Assembly (NCBI RefSeq): GCF_014698115.1
Contig: NZ_JACJSJ010000015.1
Location: 1 to 64,000, forward strand
Length of the DNA stretch: 64,000 nucleotides
Reading direction: 5' to 3'
Origin: Nostoc sp. FACHB-973
Lineage (GTDB): Bacteria > Cyanobacteriota > Cyanobacteriia > Cyanobacteriales > Nostocaceae
A model generated the notes under the pieces. The model was given only the letters and a program-made list of their open reading frames with translations. It had not been told where the DNA came from and searched no databases. The first letter of the stretch is position 1; each line of letters starts with the position of its first letter. Below are positions 1-7,716 of this stretch, one piece after another. A program made the position numbers and the translations under genes.

Positions 1-71
1 TTCCATCCAGCTTGGCGGAGAAGATCATCAATATTAATACGTGCGTCTGTCTCTTTGCTAAAGTCGCTCAT
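1..71 (-). CDS. N-terminus of a possible type I restriction R subunit (cut by window edge)
   Basis: Only the first 23 codons are visible, starting MSDFSKETDARINIDDLL and continuing RQAGW. An acidic/Arg stretch followed by an IDxLLxxAGW motif is typical of the extreme N-terminus of type I restriction endonuclease R (HsdR-like) subunits. It lies between the CAST effector genes and the element's unseen left part, where CAST cargo usually sits and defence genes are common. The assignment rests on a very short peptide and could be another protein sharing this N-terminal motif. Confidence 0.45.
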   Translation of the reverse strand, partial: MSDFSKETDARINIDDLLRQAGW

Positions 72-146
72 CAACTCACTCCTGTCTTACCAAAGTTAGC
101 ACGAAGCCCTCAGCGTCAGTGCTTTTTCCGCTTTATCCCAGAAGTT

Positions 147-578
147 TTAACTTTTTCCCAACTTCAGCGCCAACTTTTGATAAATCACGTCCAACCACAC
201 CGGAATTACAGGCTTACCTGCATCCAAAGATGCGATCGCCTGTTCTCGGTCATACACTACAAGATTTAGCGATCGCTCCTGCGCTTGTAACAACAACATA
301 AACCGCTTACCTTTGCCTGAAGTAAATAACTCCGGCTCTTGATCTTTCAGCTTTTTCAATGTGGTGCTGGCTATGTCAAAACTTAAACCCACAGATAGCC
401 AATATGACATTGCAGCTAGTTCCAGCAAATTAGACTTTGAGTAATAAATACTACGTCCAGTTCCAGTCTCACTGATTACAGGAACAATCACCCCCCTCTC
501 TCGCCAATACTGTAGCTGACGAAGGGTGCAGCCTGTGATTTCAGCAGCTTCCTTGCTTGTAAAAAATGTCTCCTGCAT
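147..578 (-). CDS. cvkR: MerR-type repressor of the V-K CAST (CvkR)
   Basis: A 143-residue protein with an N-terminal MerR-type winged helix (TSKEAAEITGCTLRQLQYW, residues 7-25, then a wing rich in Ser/Gly/Arg) and a short C-terminal domain in place of a metal-binding helix. Small MerR-like regulators divergent from cas12k are the known CvkR repressors of cyanobacterial type V-K CASTs; in Anabaena PCC 7120 CvkR represses cas12k and the tracrRNA. Here the gene is divergent from cas12k with 68 bp between the starts, and that gap holds a perfect inverted repeat suited to a dimer. Size, fold and position all agree. Confidence 0.88.
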   Translation of the reverse strand: MQETFFTSKEAAEITGCTLRQLQYWRERGVIVPVISETGTGRSIYYSKSNLLELAAMSYWLSVGLSFDIASTTLKKLKDQEPELFTSGKGKRFMLLLQAQERSLNLVVYDREQAIASLDAGKPVIPVWLDVIYQKLALKLGKS

Positions 579-599
579 ACAATTTATTTTACAGAAGAC

Positions 600-631
600 T
601 TGTCTAATACAAATATGTTAGTATTAGACAA
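600..631. promoter_or_regulatory. Inverted-repeat operator between cvkR and cas12k
   Basis: TTGTCTAATAC (600-610) and GTATTAGACAA (621-631) form a perfect 11-bp inverted repeat around a 10-nt AT-rich centre. It overlaps possible promoter elements for cas12k: TTGTCT as -35 and TATTAG (622-627) as -10, 16 bp apart. A MerR-type dimer binding here would control both divergent genes. It does not exactly match the ACAT-N-ATGT core I recall for Anabaena CvkR, so the recognised bases may differ. Confidence 0.6.
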
Positions 632-646
632 TATTGTTTTAACCCG

Positions 647-2557
647 ATGAGCCAAATCACTATTCAGTGTCGTCTTGTAGCCTCAGAATCATCACGCCAC
701 CAACTATGGAAGTTGATGGCAGAGCTAAATACGCCACTGATTAATGAACTATTGCATCGGGTAAATCAACATCCAGAGTTTGAAACTTGGCGACAAAAGG
801 GCAAACACCCCACTGGTGTTGTCAAAGAACTCTGCGAACCTTTGAAAACTGACCCTCACTTTATTGGTCAGCCTGGACGGTTTTATACGAGTGCGATCGC
901 ATTGGTGAACTACATATATAAATCATGGTTTGCGTTGATGAAGCGATCGCAGTACCAACTAGAAGGCAAAATTCGCTGGTTGGAAATGCTCAACAGTGAT
1001 GTTGAATTGGTAGAAAGTAGTGGTGTCAGCTTAGATAGTCTTCGCACTAAAGCTGCTGAAATTTTGGTTCAATTTGCTACTCTCAATACTGCTCAAACTC
1101 AATCAACGAATGGGAAAAAAGCTAAAAAGCGCAAAAAAGCTCAAAATTCAGATAGCGATCGCAATTTATCAAAGAATTTATTTGAGACTTACCGCAACAC
1201 AGAAGATAACTTGACTCGTTGCGCCATCAGCTATTTGCTCAAAAATGGTTGCAAAATCAACGAGAAAGAGGAAGACGCTAAAAAATTTGCTCAACGTCGC
1301 CGTAAACTTGAAATTCAGATTGAACGCATCAGAGAACAGCTAGAAACACGAATTCCCAAAGGTCGAGATTTAACAGATGCCAAATGGTTAGAAACTATTG
1401 TCGTTGCTACTCATAACGTTCCAACAAATGAGTCCGAGGCAAAATCTTGGCAAGACAGCCTTTTAAGGCAATCCAGCAAAGTACCTTTCCCAGTAGCTTA
1501 CGAAACCAACGAAGACATGACTTGGTTTAAAAATCAGTTTGGGCGCATCTGTGTAAAATTCAACGGTTTGAGTGAGCATAGTTTTCAAGTGTATTGTGAT
1601 TCTCGCCAACTTCACTGGTTTCAACGTTTCCTAGAAGATCAACAAATTAAGAAAAATAGCAAAAACCAACACTCCAGTAGTCTGTTCACCCTGCGTAGTG
1701 GGCGTATTGCTTGGCAAGAAGAGGAAGGCAAAGGCGATCCTTGGAATGTTAATCGTGTAACTCTCTACTGTTCTGTAGATACCCGCCTATGGACGACTGA
1801 AGGAACCAATCAAGTAAGGGAAGAAAAAGCTGAAGAAATCGCTAAAATTATCACTAATACAAAAGCCAAAGGCGACCTTAATGAAAAACAGCAAGCCCAC
1901 ATAAAACGGAAAAACTCCACCTTAGACAGAATTAATAACCCTTTTCCTCGCTCCACGAAACCTTTATATAAAGGACAATCTCATATTCTTGTTGGTATTA
2001 GCCTGGGCTTAGAAAAGCCTGCAACGCTAGCGGTAGTAGACGGCACTACAGGTCAAGTAATTACCTATCGCAGCATCAAACAACTACTGGGTGATAATTA
2101 CAAACTGGTAAATCGACAGCGACAGCAAAAGCATTCCTTATCCCACCAACGCCAAATAGCTCAAACGCTTGCTGCACCAAATCATTTTGGAGAATCGGAG
2201 TTAGGGGAATATATAGACAGATTACTAGCGAAAGAGATTATTGCGATCGCTCAAACATACTCTGCTGGAAGTATTGTTCTACCTAAGTTAGACAATATGC
2301 GAGAGCAAGTTCAGAGTGAGATTCAAGCCAAAGCTGAACAAAAATCAGACTTAATAGAAGTTCAACAAAAGTATGCTAAACAGTACCGAGTTAGCGTCCA
2401 TCAGTGGAGTTACGGCAGATTGATGGCAAATATTCACTCGTCAGCTGCTAAAGCTGGAATTGTGATAGAGGAGTCAAAACAGCCAATTCGAGGTAGTCCA
2501 CAAGAGAAAGCGAAAGAATTAGCGATCGCAGCTTACCATTCCCGCAAAATAAACTGA
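647..2557 (+). CDS. cas12k: Cas12k, nuclease-dead effector of type V-K CAST
   Basis: A 636-residue protein, the usual Cas12k length (about 635-640). The C-terminal third carries a degenerate RuvC fold: the first motif reads GISLGLEKPATLAVVD (about residues 448-463), with Ser where active Cas12 enzymes have the catalytic Asp, and the third motif region is RGSPQEKAKELAIAAY at the C-terminus. Cas12k binds crRNA and tracrRNA, recognises a GTN-type PAM and recruits TniQ, TnsC and TnsB without cutting. tracrRNA, array and right end follow directly, and cvkR is divergent. The start chosen puts MSQITIQCRL at the N-terminus, as in relatives. The tnsB, tnsC and tniQ genes are outside the window. Confidence 0.96.
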   Translation: MSQITIQCRLVASESSRHQLWKLMAELNTPLINELLHRVNQHPEFETWRQKGKHPTGVVKELCEPLKTDPHFIGQPGRFYTSAIALVNYIYKSWFALMKRSQYQLEGKIRWLEMLNSDVELVESSGVSLDSLRTKAAEILVQFATLNTAQTQSTNGKKAKKRKKAQNSDSDRNLSKNLFETYRNTEDNLTRCAISYLLKNGCKINEKEEDAKKFAQRRRKLEIQIERIREQLETRIPKGRDLTDAKWLETIVVATHNVPTNESEAKSWQDSLLRQSSKVPFPVAYETNEDMTWFKNQFGRICVKFNGLSEHSFQVYCDSRQLHWFQRFLEDQQIKKNSKNQHSSSLFTLRSGRIAWQEEEGKGDPWNVNRVTLYCSVDTRLWTTEGTNQVREEKAEEIAKIITNTKAKGDLNEKQQAHIKRKNSTLDRINNPFPRSTKPLYKGQSHILVGISLGLEKPATLAVVDGTTGQVITYRSIKQLLGDNYKLVNRQRQQKHSLSHQRQIAQTLAAPNHFGESELGEYIDRLLAKEIIAIAQTYSAGSIVLPKLDNMREQVQSEIQAKAEQKSDLIEVQQKYAKQYRVSVHQWSYGRLMANIHSSAAKAGIVIEESKQPIRGSPQEKAKELAIAAYHSRKIN

Positions 2558-2586
2558 TTGACAAAACATCGAACCTTGACAATAAA
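2558..2586 (+). promoter_or_regulatory. Candidate tracrRNA promoter
   Basis: TTGACA at 2558-2563, 17 bp, then AATAAA at 2581-2586, placing a start near 2594, just before the conserved tracrRNA sequence. A second TTGACA sits at 2576-2581. It begins immediately after the cas12k stop codon. Read-through from cas12k is an alternative. Confidence 0.4.
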
Positions 2587-2596
2587 ATAAGGAAAT

Positions 2597-2822
2597 TCAA
2601 CAGCGCCGCAGTTCATGCTTATACAAGCCTCTGTGCTGTGTAAATTTGGGTTAGTTTGACTGCTGTTAAACAGTCTTGCTTTCTGACCCTGGTAGCTGCC
2701 CACCTTGATGCTGCTATCCCTTGTGGATAGGAATTAGGTGCGCCCCCAGTAATAGAGGTGCGGGTTTACCGCAGTGGTGGCTACTGAATCACCTCCGACC
2801 AAGGAGGAACCCACCTTAATTA
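2597..2822 (+). ncRNA. tracrRNA of the type V-K CAST
   Basis: The segment has the layout I recall for the Scytonema hofmanni CAST tracrRNA: GCGCCGCAGTTCATGC near 2604, a GACTGCTGTTAAACAGTC hairpin, GCTTTCTGACCCTGGTAGCT, a GTGGCTACTGAATCACC block and an anti-repeat ending GGAGGAACCCACC near 2815. CTTTCTGACCC and GGAACCC can pair with the GGGTTGAAAG end of the array repeats. It lies between cas12k and the array, the invariant position in this family. The exact 5' and 3' ends are estimated by similarity. Confidence 0.88.
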
Positions 2823-3016
2823 TTTTTTGGCATGTTAAAGCGGGAGCGATTTTCCTGGGGTTGCTGCCAAAAGTTTAAATCGCTTGTTTAATGAGGTTTA
2901 TAGCCTTTAAGGTGTCAGTTGATTTACTTTTTTAAATGTTAACTGATAGGCGATTTTGGGAGACGTGACAAAAATGCCTTCATAACTATTGGTAAATCAA
3001 GGTTTTGAAGTGCAGA

Positions 3017-3125
3017 GTTTCAACACCCCTCCCAGCTAGAGGCGGGTTGAAAGATATCAACTAACTTTCCATCGATATATCCGTTAACGTTTCAACACCC
3101 CTCCCAGCTAGAGGCGGGTTGAAAG
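3017..3125 (+). CRISPR. Minimal V-K CRISPR array: two 37-nt repeats, one 35-nt spacer
   Basis: Two identical 37-nt repeats (3017-3053 and 3089-3125), beginning GTTTCAACACCCCTCC and ending GGCGGGTTGAAAG, flank a 35-nt spacer (3054-3088). A further 35-nt stretch (3126-3160) follows and then a truncated repeat, so it may act as a second spacer. The spacer targets cannot be recognised by eye. No cas1 or cas2 is present in the window, as usual for V-K CASTs. Confidence 0.93.
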
Positions 3126-3160
3126 GTGTTGATATCAGTTTACGAATTTATAACAAAAGC

Positions 3161-3202
3161 TTTTTAGAAAAGGGTGGGTTGAAAGCGAATCCAGTTACGT
3201 CC
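3161..3202 (+). ncRNA. Truncated repeat and tRNA-Val homing spacer
   Basis: Positions 3161-3185 keep only the 3' part of the repeat (AGAAAAGGGTGGGTTGAAAG), the portion that pairs with the tracrRNA. The next 17 nt (3186-3202, CGAATCCAGTTACGTCC) are identical to the 3' end of the adjacent tRNA-Val (complement of 3389-3405), after which the match stops. The tRNA bases just 5' of the match are GGTT, which fits the Cas12k NGTN PAM. Short delocalised spacers of this kind direct V-K CASTs to their tRNA attachment sites. Confidence 0.92.
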
Positions 3203-3277
3203 TTGTTAGACTGGTATTGTGACTGTAGCAGTTGATCTTTGATATAGGGTATCAAGACTGCCTGATAGTCACTAATT

Positions 3278-3331
3278 TGTTAAAATTGACAAGATTTTGT
3301 TAAAAGTGACATTAATCTGTTAATAGTGACA
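3278..3331. repeat. Three TnsB-type binding sites of the CAST right end
   Basis: TGTTAAAATTGACA (3278-3291), TGTTAAAAGTGACA (3298-3311) and TGTTAATAGTGACA (3318-3331) recur with an exact 20-bp period, all in one orientation, 14 bp inside the TGTACA terminus. Short tandem TnsB sites next to a TGTACA end are characteristic of V-K CAST right ends. Confidence 0.85.
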
Positions 3332-3388
3332 AATAATTAGTTAATGTACATTAATGTACACAATTTGTGAATGTACAACAACACAAAT

Positions 3389-3477
<89 letters not shown>

Positions 3478-3513
3478 CAATATTAGCATACCTTTTCTTA
3501 ATCTGTACCAATT

Positions 3514-3547
3514 TGTCTTAAAGATGTTTTAGGACATCATTAGGACA
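3514..3547. promoter_or_regulatory. Candidate integrase arm sites, integrase side
   Basis: TGTCTTAAAG (3514-3523), TTAGGACA (3529-3536) and TTAGGACA (3540-3547), ending directly at the integrase ATG. The same two motifs recur at the other end of the element (33398-33457). Shared short motifs flanking both att copies fit arm-type binding of a tyrosine integrase or excisionase, and their overlap with the gene start suggests autoregulation. Confidence 0.5.
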
Positions 3548-4642
3548 ATGAGAGAGATAAAACCTGTTAACAACAATGGCAGCCTACAGCTTAAGTTTAG
3601 CTTTGGTGGTAAGCGTTATGCGTTCAATCCTTTACCTGGTGGTCATTATGAGGATAAAAGAGATTTAGCTATAGCTCAGGCGATCGCCACCAAAGTCCAA
3701 AATGATATCATCGCCGGACATTTTGACCAAACGCTTGACCGTTATAGGATAGTGCCTAAAGGTAGCCCTAACACCCAGCCTAAGACACTACTTGAACTTT
3801 GGGATACCTGGGTAAGGTATTTAGAGCTCCCATCAGCTACTGAGGCTAATCATTACAAGTGGGTGCGCCGGATGATAGCTAAGGTTAACCCAGGAATAGC
3901 AGATACAGTCTGGATAACTAAAGTAAATATAGCCCCTAGAACCTTTAAAGATAGACTAGGCTTGATAAAAGCGTGTTGTAAATGGGGAGTGTCCAAAGGA
4001 TACTTAGACACAAATCCTTATGAAAACATTAAAAACCCCAAGTATACACCAAAGGAAGTTAAGCCTTTTACTCAGGAGGAAATTAAGTTAATCCTAGAAG
4101 GTTTTGATAAACTAGCACTACACTATAGCCCCTTTGTTAGATTCTTAATGGCTACTGGTGTGAGAACATCAGAGGCTATTGGCTTACTATGGGGTAATGT
4201 TGACTTCCACAGATCAGAAATAGTAATCAAGGAAAGCTTACCGAAAGACCTAACAGGTAATGGCTATCGCAGAATTAGGAAAGAAACTAAAACAGGTAAC
4301 ATCAGGTATTTATCCTTATCAAACGATTTGCGATCGCTTCTTGTAGAACTTAAACCATCAAAGGCTAGCCCAGACTCTTTAGTGTTTAGTACTCCCACAG
4401 GTAAGCCCATAGATGCGGATAACTTCAGAGATAGGCAATGGACTAAGGTGCTTAAAGTCCAAGGTGTACCCTATCGGAAACCCTACACAACTAGGCACAC
4501 GATGATCAGCCATGCCATAGAGCAAGGTATACCTATAACAGGTGTTGCCTACTTAGCGGGGCATAAGGACACTTCTATGATTATTAAGAACTATGGGCAT
4601 ATGATTAATCGACCTGAGTTGCCTGATATACCTATAGGTTGA
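3548..4642 (+). CDS. int: Tyrosine recombinase, prophage integrase
   Basis: A 364-residue tyrosine recombinase with an N-terminal AP2-like/SAM-like arm- and core-binding part and a C-terminal catalytic domain. Visible catalytic residues are Arg206 in TGVRTSEAIG, a Lys in the KTGNIRYLSL beta-hairpin, Arg316 in the YTTRHTM motif, the AGHKD histidine and Tyr349 in IIKNYGHM. It sits just inside the attachment repeat and transcribes inwards, the standard placement for an integrase recombining at the neighbouring tRNA. No weak or missing motif suggests inactivity. Confidence 0.95.
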   Translation: MREIKPVNNNGSLQLKFSFGGKRYAFNPLPGGHYEDKRDLAIAQAIATKVQNDIIAGHFDQTLDRYRIVPKGSPNTQPKTLLELWDTWVRYLELPSATEANHYKWVRRMIAKVNPGIADTVWITKVNIAPRTFKDRLGLIKACCKWGVSKGYLDTNPYENIKNPKYTPKEVKPFTQEEIKLILEGFDKLALHYSPFVRFLMATGVRTSEAIGLLWGNVDFHRSEIVIKESLPKDLTGNGYRRIRKETKTGNIRYLSLSNDLRSLLVELKPSKASPDSLVFSTPTGKPIDADNFRDRQWTKVLKVQGVPYRKPYTTRHTMISHAIEQGIPITGVAYLAGHKDTSMIIKNYGHMINRPELPDIPIG

Positions 4643-4687
4643 AAAAGGTTATCCTAAGCTACTGGATTTAATACTAGACTCTTAGCC

Positions 4688-4942
4688 TTATATTTCCTCG
4701 TAGTAAGGACAATCGTCAGAGCCGTCGTAGAGGGGGTTAACTGCACAGTTAAGTATAGTATTATCTTCGCTAGAATATTTACATCCTGTGCAGCCTAATC
4801 CTATTACTCTGCTATACCATACTTCATCTTCATCGCGGTAGGCAGTACCGTCTAGGCACTCTATAGTCTCGCCGTCCGCAATATCATCAAATAGGCTATC
4901 ACTAGATAGGAACTGTCCTAGTGTAATGTTTAGCTTCCGCAT
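4688..4942 (-). CDS. Small acidic four-cysteine protein
   Basis: Unrecognised 84-residue acidic protein. The C-terminal half has four cysteines arranged CTGC, then Cys in LNCAVNP, then Cys in DDCPYY, a spacing compatible with a metal or Fe-S site. It lies downstream of the tail-fibre genes at the integrase end of the structural block, a typical place for accessory genes. Confidence 0.55.
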   Translation of the reverse strand: MRKLNITLGQFLSSDSLFDDIADGETIECLDGTAYRDEDEVWYSRVIGLGCTGCKYSSEDNTILNCAVNPLYDGSDDCPYYEEI

Positions 4943-5033
4943 CTGTTTTTAAGTGCTAGCTACAGTTTATATGGTAGCTCTTATCATCGTGGACAATTAC
5001 CTACAAGTGTTGCTAGCGTTTAATGAGCTTCTG

Positions 5034-6374
5034 TTAAGCTAACTGTGTACAAACTAACTGATCGACTGCATATACAACGGTAAAACCTGTGCCACCAAAA
5101 GTATTAGCCCTATAAGATATGTAAATATTTTCACCAGCATTGAGCTGAAGTACTTTCTGAGCATTGTAAACAGTACCTATACCGGCCTCTACTGCTGTTG
5201 CATAAAAAATTCTACCTATAAACGCATATTCTGGCACTGAAGGCTTACCTATATAAATCAAACAGTCTAGGTTAGTTGGAGGTGTTCCTCCAGTTGTATA
5301 GAACCACGTAGATAAACTAAAACTATACCAACCAGACCTATTAACTAATAGTGTGCTACTGCCAGAAAAACTATCCCCATTACGAACGTACTGAAGACTA
5401 TTGAAAAGCATAGTAGAAGTAGCATTAGTAGTAGCTGTTACTTGGGTACTATTGAAAGCTACAAGAACTAACCTATCCTGAGACATTACATTCTTGACAA
5501 AAGCAGTAGTAGCTACACTAGTGTCATTATCTGTTGTGGCTGGCGTTGGGGCTGTTGGATTGCCTGTTAGCACTGGTGAATTTAGCAGTGCATAATTAGC
5601 TAAATTAGCCTTCACATACGAGGTTGTAGCTATTTTGCTACTGTTATCACTAGATGTTTGGGTAGTAGCAGTTGCATTACCAGTAAAAGCAGGTGAGTCT
5701 AATCCAGGCATTGTAGCTATCTTTTCCCAAAGAGCGTTCTGTGAGGGTGGTAGAACGCTGTTGTTCCAAGCAGGGCCAAAAGGTGTTGGGTCAGCTAGTG
5801 ACACAGTACCCAAAGGTTCTATTGGTATAACATCCCAGACACTTGTATCTGTTGGTAGATTACCTGTTATTGGGTTGATGCTCTTGCAGATGTAGGTTCT
5901 AAGTTGGTAAAATACTAAATCTCTGTATCTATAAACTGTGTTGTAATTCCAATTCCCACGAGGGAAAGGCCCCCCTATAGCAGAAGATAGGCTAGTATCA
6001 CTAGCTATTATACGAGCAATTCTAAGCGCTCCTGTGTCTAGAACATCATTAACCATCCCTGTAGGAACAAGGGTAGCAAACTGTACTGTTGCAAGGTTTG
6101 GTATTATTGCGTAGAAGTCTATTAACGCAGGTTCTATTATGTTAGAGCTACCATCAACTAGAAAGAATTCAAACCTGTAGGAAATACCAGAGGTTTCACT
6201 CTCCGGCAGAGTAATGTTTAGAACTCCATTAGTTATAATAAACAGCTCTGGTTTAGGGGCATAAACGGTGTCTGGGTCAGTTGCCAGATCGACCATTTGA
6301 CCCGATAGAGTCACGCGAAGCTTGCCGCTAAGAGTACCAGCAGCTCCCTTAAGAGTTCCTAATAATTGTGTCAT
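5034..6374 (-). CDS. Tail fibre with carbohydrate-binding and C1q-like parts
   Basis: 446 residues. The N-terminal half is beta-rich; a chitin-binding-like module follows (WNYNTVYRYRDLVFY near residues 141-155 with ICKSINPITGNLP). Two phage-fibre repeats of the LTGNPTAPTPATTDN type lead to a C-terminal beta-sandwich of C1q/TNF-like character. Such proteins bind host surface glycans at the tail tip. The gene follows the other fibre gene and gpI, the classical contractile-phage order. Function is inferred from repeats and position. Confidence 0.75.
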   Translation of the reverse strand: MTQLLGTLKGAAGTLSGKLRVTLSGQMVDLATDPDTVYAPKPELFIITNGVLNITLPESETSGISYRFEFFLVDGSSNIIEPALIDFYAIIPNLATVQFATLVPTGMVNDVLDTGALRIARIIASDTSLSSAIGGPFPRGNWNYNTVYRYRDLVFYQLRTYICKSINPITGNLPTDTSVWDVIPIEPLGTVSLADPTPFGPAWNNSVLPPSQNALWEKIATMPGLDSPAFTGNATATTQTSSDNSSKIATTSYVKANLANYALLNSPVLTGNPTAPTPATTDNDTSVATTAFVKNVMSQDRLVLVAFNSTQVTATTNATSTMLFNSLQYVRNGDSFSGSSTLLVNRSGWYSFSLSTWFYTTGGTPPTNLDCLIYIGKPSVPEYAFIGRIFYATAVEAGIGTVYNAQKVLQLNAGENIYISYRANTFGGTGFTVVYAVDQLVCTQLA

Positions 6375-7073
6375 TTATACTAAAACCTCTGTGATACTAA
6401 GATTGCTATAGCCACCGCCTGTATTAACAGTCAGCGTCCCTCCAGCGGCGTTTTGTCTGATATATACCTGATAAGTTCGTGCTGATGTACCTAAAGAGCC
6501 ATGAGTGCTTGGAAGGATTATGGTGTGACTTATAGACTCAGAGTTAGTATCTGCGGTTGATGTTTGAGCGACTGTTCCTGATAAGACTATCTGTGGTGTA
6601 CCAGACCAACCAAATTGTACTCTTGCAGAGTTAGCTGCCGTTGCTACGTGACTTATTGATGCTAAGTTAACTGTAATTATCAAGTTTGAGGTGCTACTAA
6701 CTGGTGTAAAAGTTTGAGACAGAACGCTAATGTTTGTAGTACCACTAACCGAAACATCACTTGTAGTGTTGACAGCGGTAATAATCTGCTTTAGCTGTTT
6801 GTTGCTAGCATACTTAACGTCCCAGTACTGGTCTACGAATTGTGTAGTAGCAAGTTTTGTACTTATATCTGTTGTAGGCTGGGTTGGTGCTGTGGGGTTA
6901 CCTGTTAATACCGCACTGTTTAGAGGGGCTAGAGTGGCTCTTAACTGGTTAACAGTTATCCCAAGGGTTGTAGTACCACCAGGCGGAAGAGTAGGCAAAA
7001 TCTCTGTTCCTAAAATAGTGCCTATAAGATTTAGCTCTGATAGCTTTTTAAGTTTTAAATTATCGTTGGCCAT
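6375..7073 (-). CDS. Tail fibre / baseplate-attached adhesin
   Basis: 232 residues with a proline-rich start, one LTGNPTAPTQPTTD fibre repeat near residues 57-70 and a Ser/Thr-rich beta-structured C-terminus. It shares the repeat type with the adjacent larger fibre gene, which begins directly after its stop, so the two probably form one fibre assembly. It directly follows the gpI-like gene. Confidence 0.7.
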   Translation of the reverse strand: MANDNLKLKKLSELNLIGTILGTEILPTLPPGGTTTLGITVNQLRATLAPLNSAVLTGNPTAPTQPTTDISTKLATTQFVDQYWDVKYASNKQLKQIITAVNTTSDVSVSGTTNISVLSQTFTPVSSTSNLIITVNLASISHVATAANSARVQFGWSGTPQIVLSGTVAQTSTADTNSESISHTIILPSTHGSLGTSARTYQVYIRQNAAGGTLTVNTGGGYSNLSITEVLV

Positions 7074-7074
7074 A

Positions 7075-7716
7075 TCAATTTAATTGGATTAGATCGCCTT
7101 CTTCTGTTGTTAAGAAAGTCTGTTCATCAGCTTGCAGGGCATAAGTGTAATAGAGAGGTAAGACATCACTAACTGGTACAACTTCGCTCTCACACCAAAG
7201 ATTACCAAACAGCTTATTTATCTTCCTGGCTAGCTTAAATTCATAGCCATTAGGCTGGTACTTAAGGGGAAGAAGAATCTTGTAAGTCCACCCTGTACTT
7301 CCTAAAGGGTCTACAGATACTTGTGAAACTCCTAATACAAAGTTACTTCCAGACCAGATAATGTGTTCTATGTCCAAAGCGTTTAGGACTAAACTTAAAA
7401 CTTGTCTAGTGCCTTTATTAGGCCAAATGTTACTGTAAGAGTTTTTTAATAAAATTCTCTTTGAATTTGTAGACCAATCTTTATCCCAATATTCACCTGT
7501 AAAGCCACAGAGTGGGGCTAGGAAGTCTAACCAGTTTGCATCACATATCTCTGGGTTTAACTGCCGTGGTAGGTCGTCTACCTTGAGCTTAGAGTTTATT
7601 AGTAGTTCATCCCAGTAATATGTTAGCCAGTCAGTTATTTCGTTCTCTTGATAGACTTCAGGTAAGCGATAAAAAATAGGGCGACCACTTGCCCAAGCCT
7701 CGTAAGTTTGTACCAT
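7075..7716 (-). CDS. Phage tail protein I (P2 gpI-like)
   Basis: 213 residues with the P2-type gpI layout: an N-terminal YRLPEVYQE segment, a central WLDFLAPLCGF and WDKDWS block and the PNKGTRQVLSLVL helix. gpI is a baseplate wedge part that links gpJ to the fibres. Its start codon overlaps the gpJ stop by one base and the fibre gene follows, matching the conserved J-I-fibre order. Confidence 0.85.
   Translation of the reverse strand: MVQTYEAWASGRPIFYRLPEVYQENEITDWLTYYWDELLINSKLKVDDLPRQLNPEICDANWLDFLAPLCGFTGEYWDKDWSTNSKRILLKNSYSNIWPNKGTRQVLSLVLNALDIEHIIWSGSNFVLGVSQVSVDPLGSTGWTYKILLPLKYQPNGYEFKLARKINKLFGNLWCESEVVPVSDVLPLYYTYALQADEQTFLTTEEGDLIQLN

Larger units (their letters stand above)
1..3350. 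mobile_element. Right part of a type V-K CRISPR-associated transposon
   Basis: The element enters from the left edge and ends at a TGTACA terminus at 3345-3350. Within it are a cargo gene, cvkR, cas12k, tracrRNA, the array and TnsB-type sites. The right terminus is 55 bp from the PAM of the tRNA protospacer (3351-3405), within the range known for V-K insertions (about 49-66 bp depending on the system). TGTACA also occurs at 3355-3360 and 3372-3377, so the end could be 10 bp further out. The transposase genes and the left end lie outside the window. Confidence 0.88.

Noticed and set aside
3126-3160. A normal second CRISPR spacer followed by a full third repeat
   Set aside because: The third repeat is truncated to 25 nt at its 5' side and diverged, so it is treated as the delocalised homing unit.
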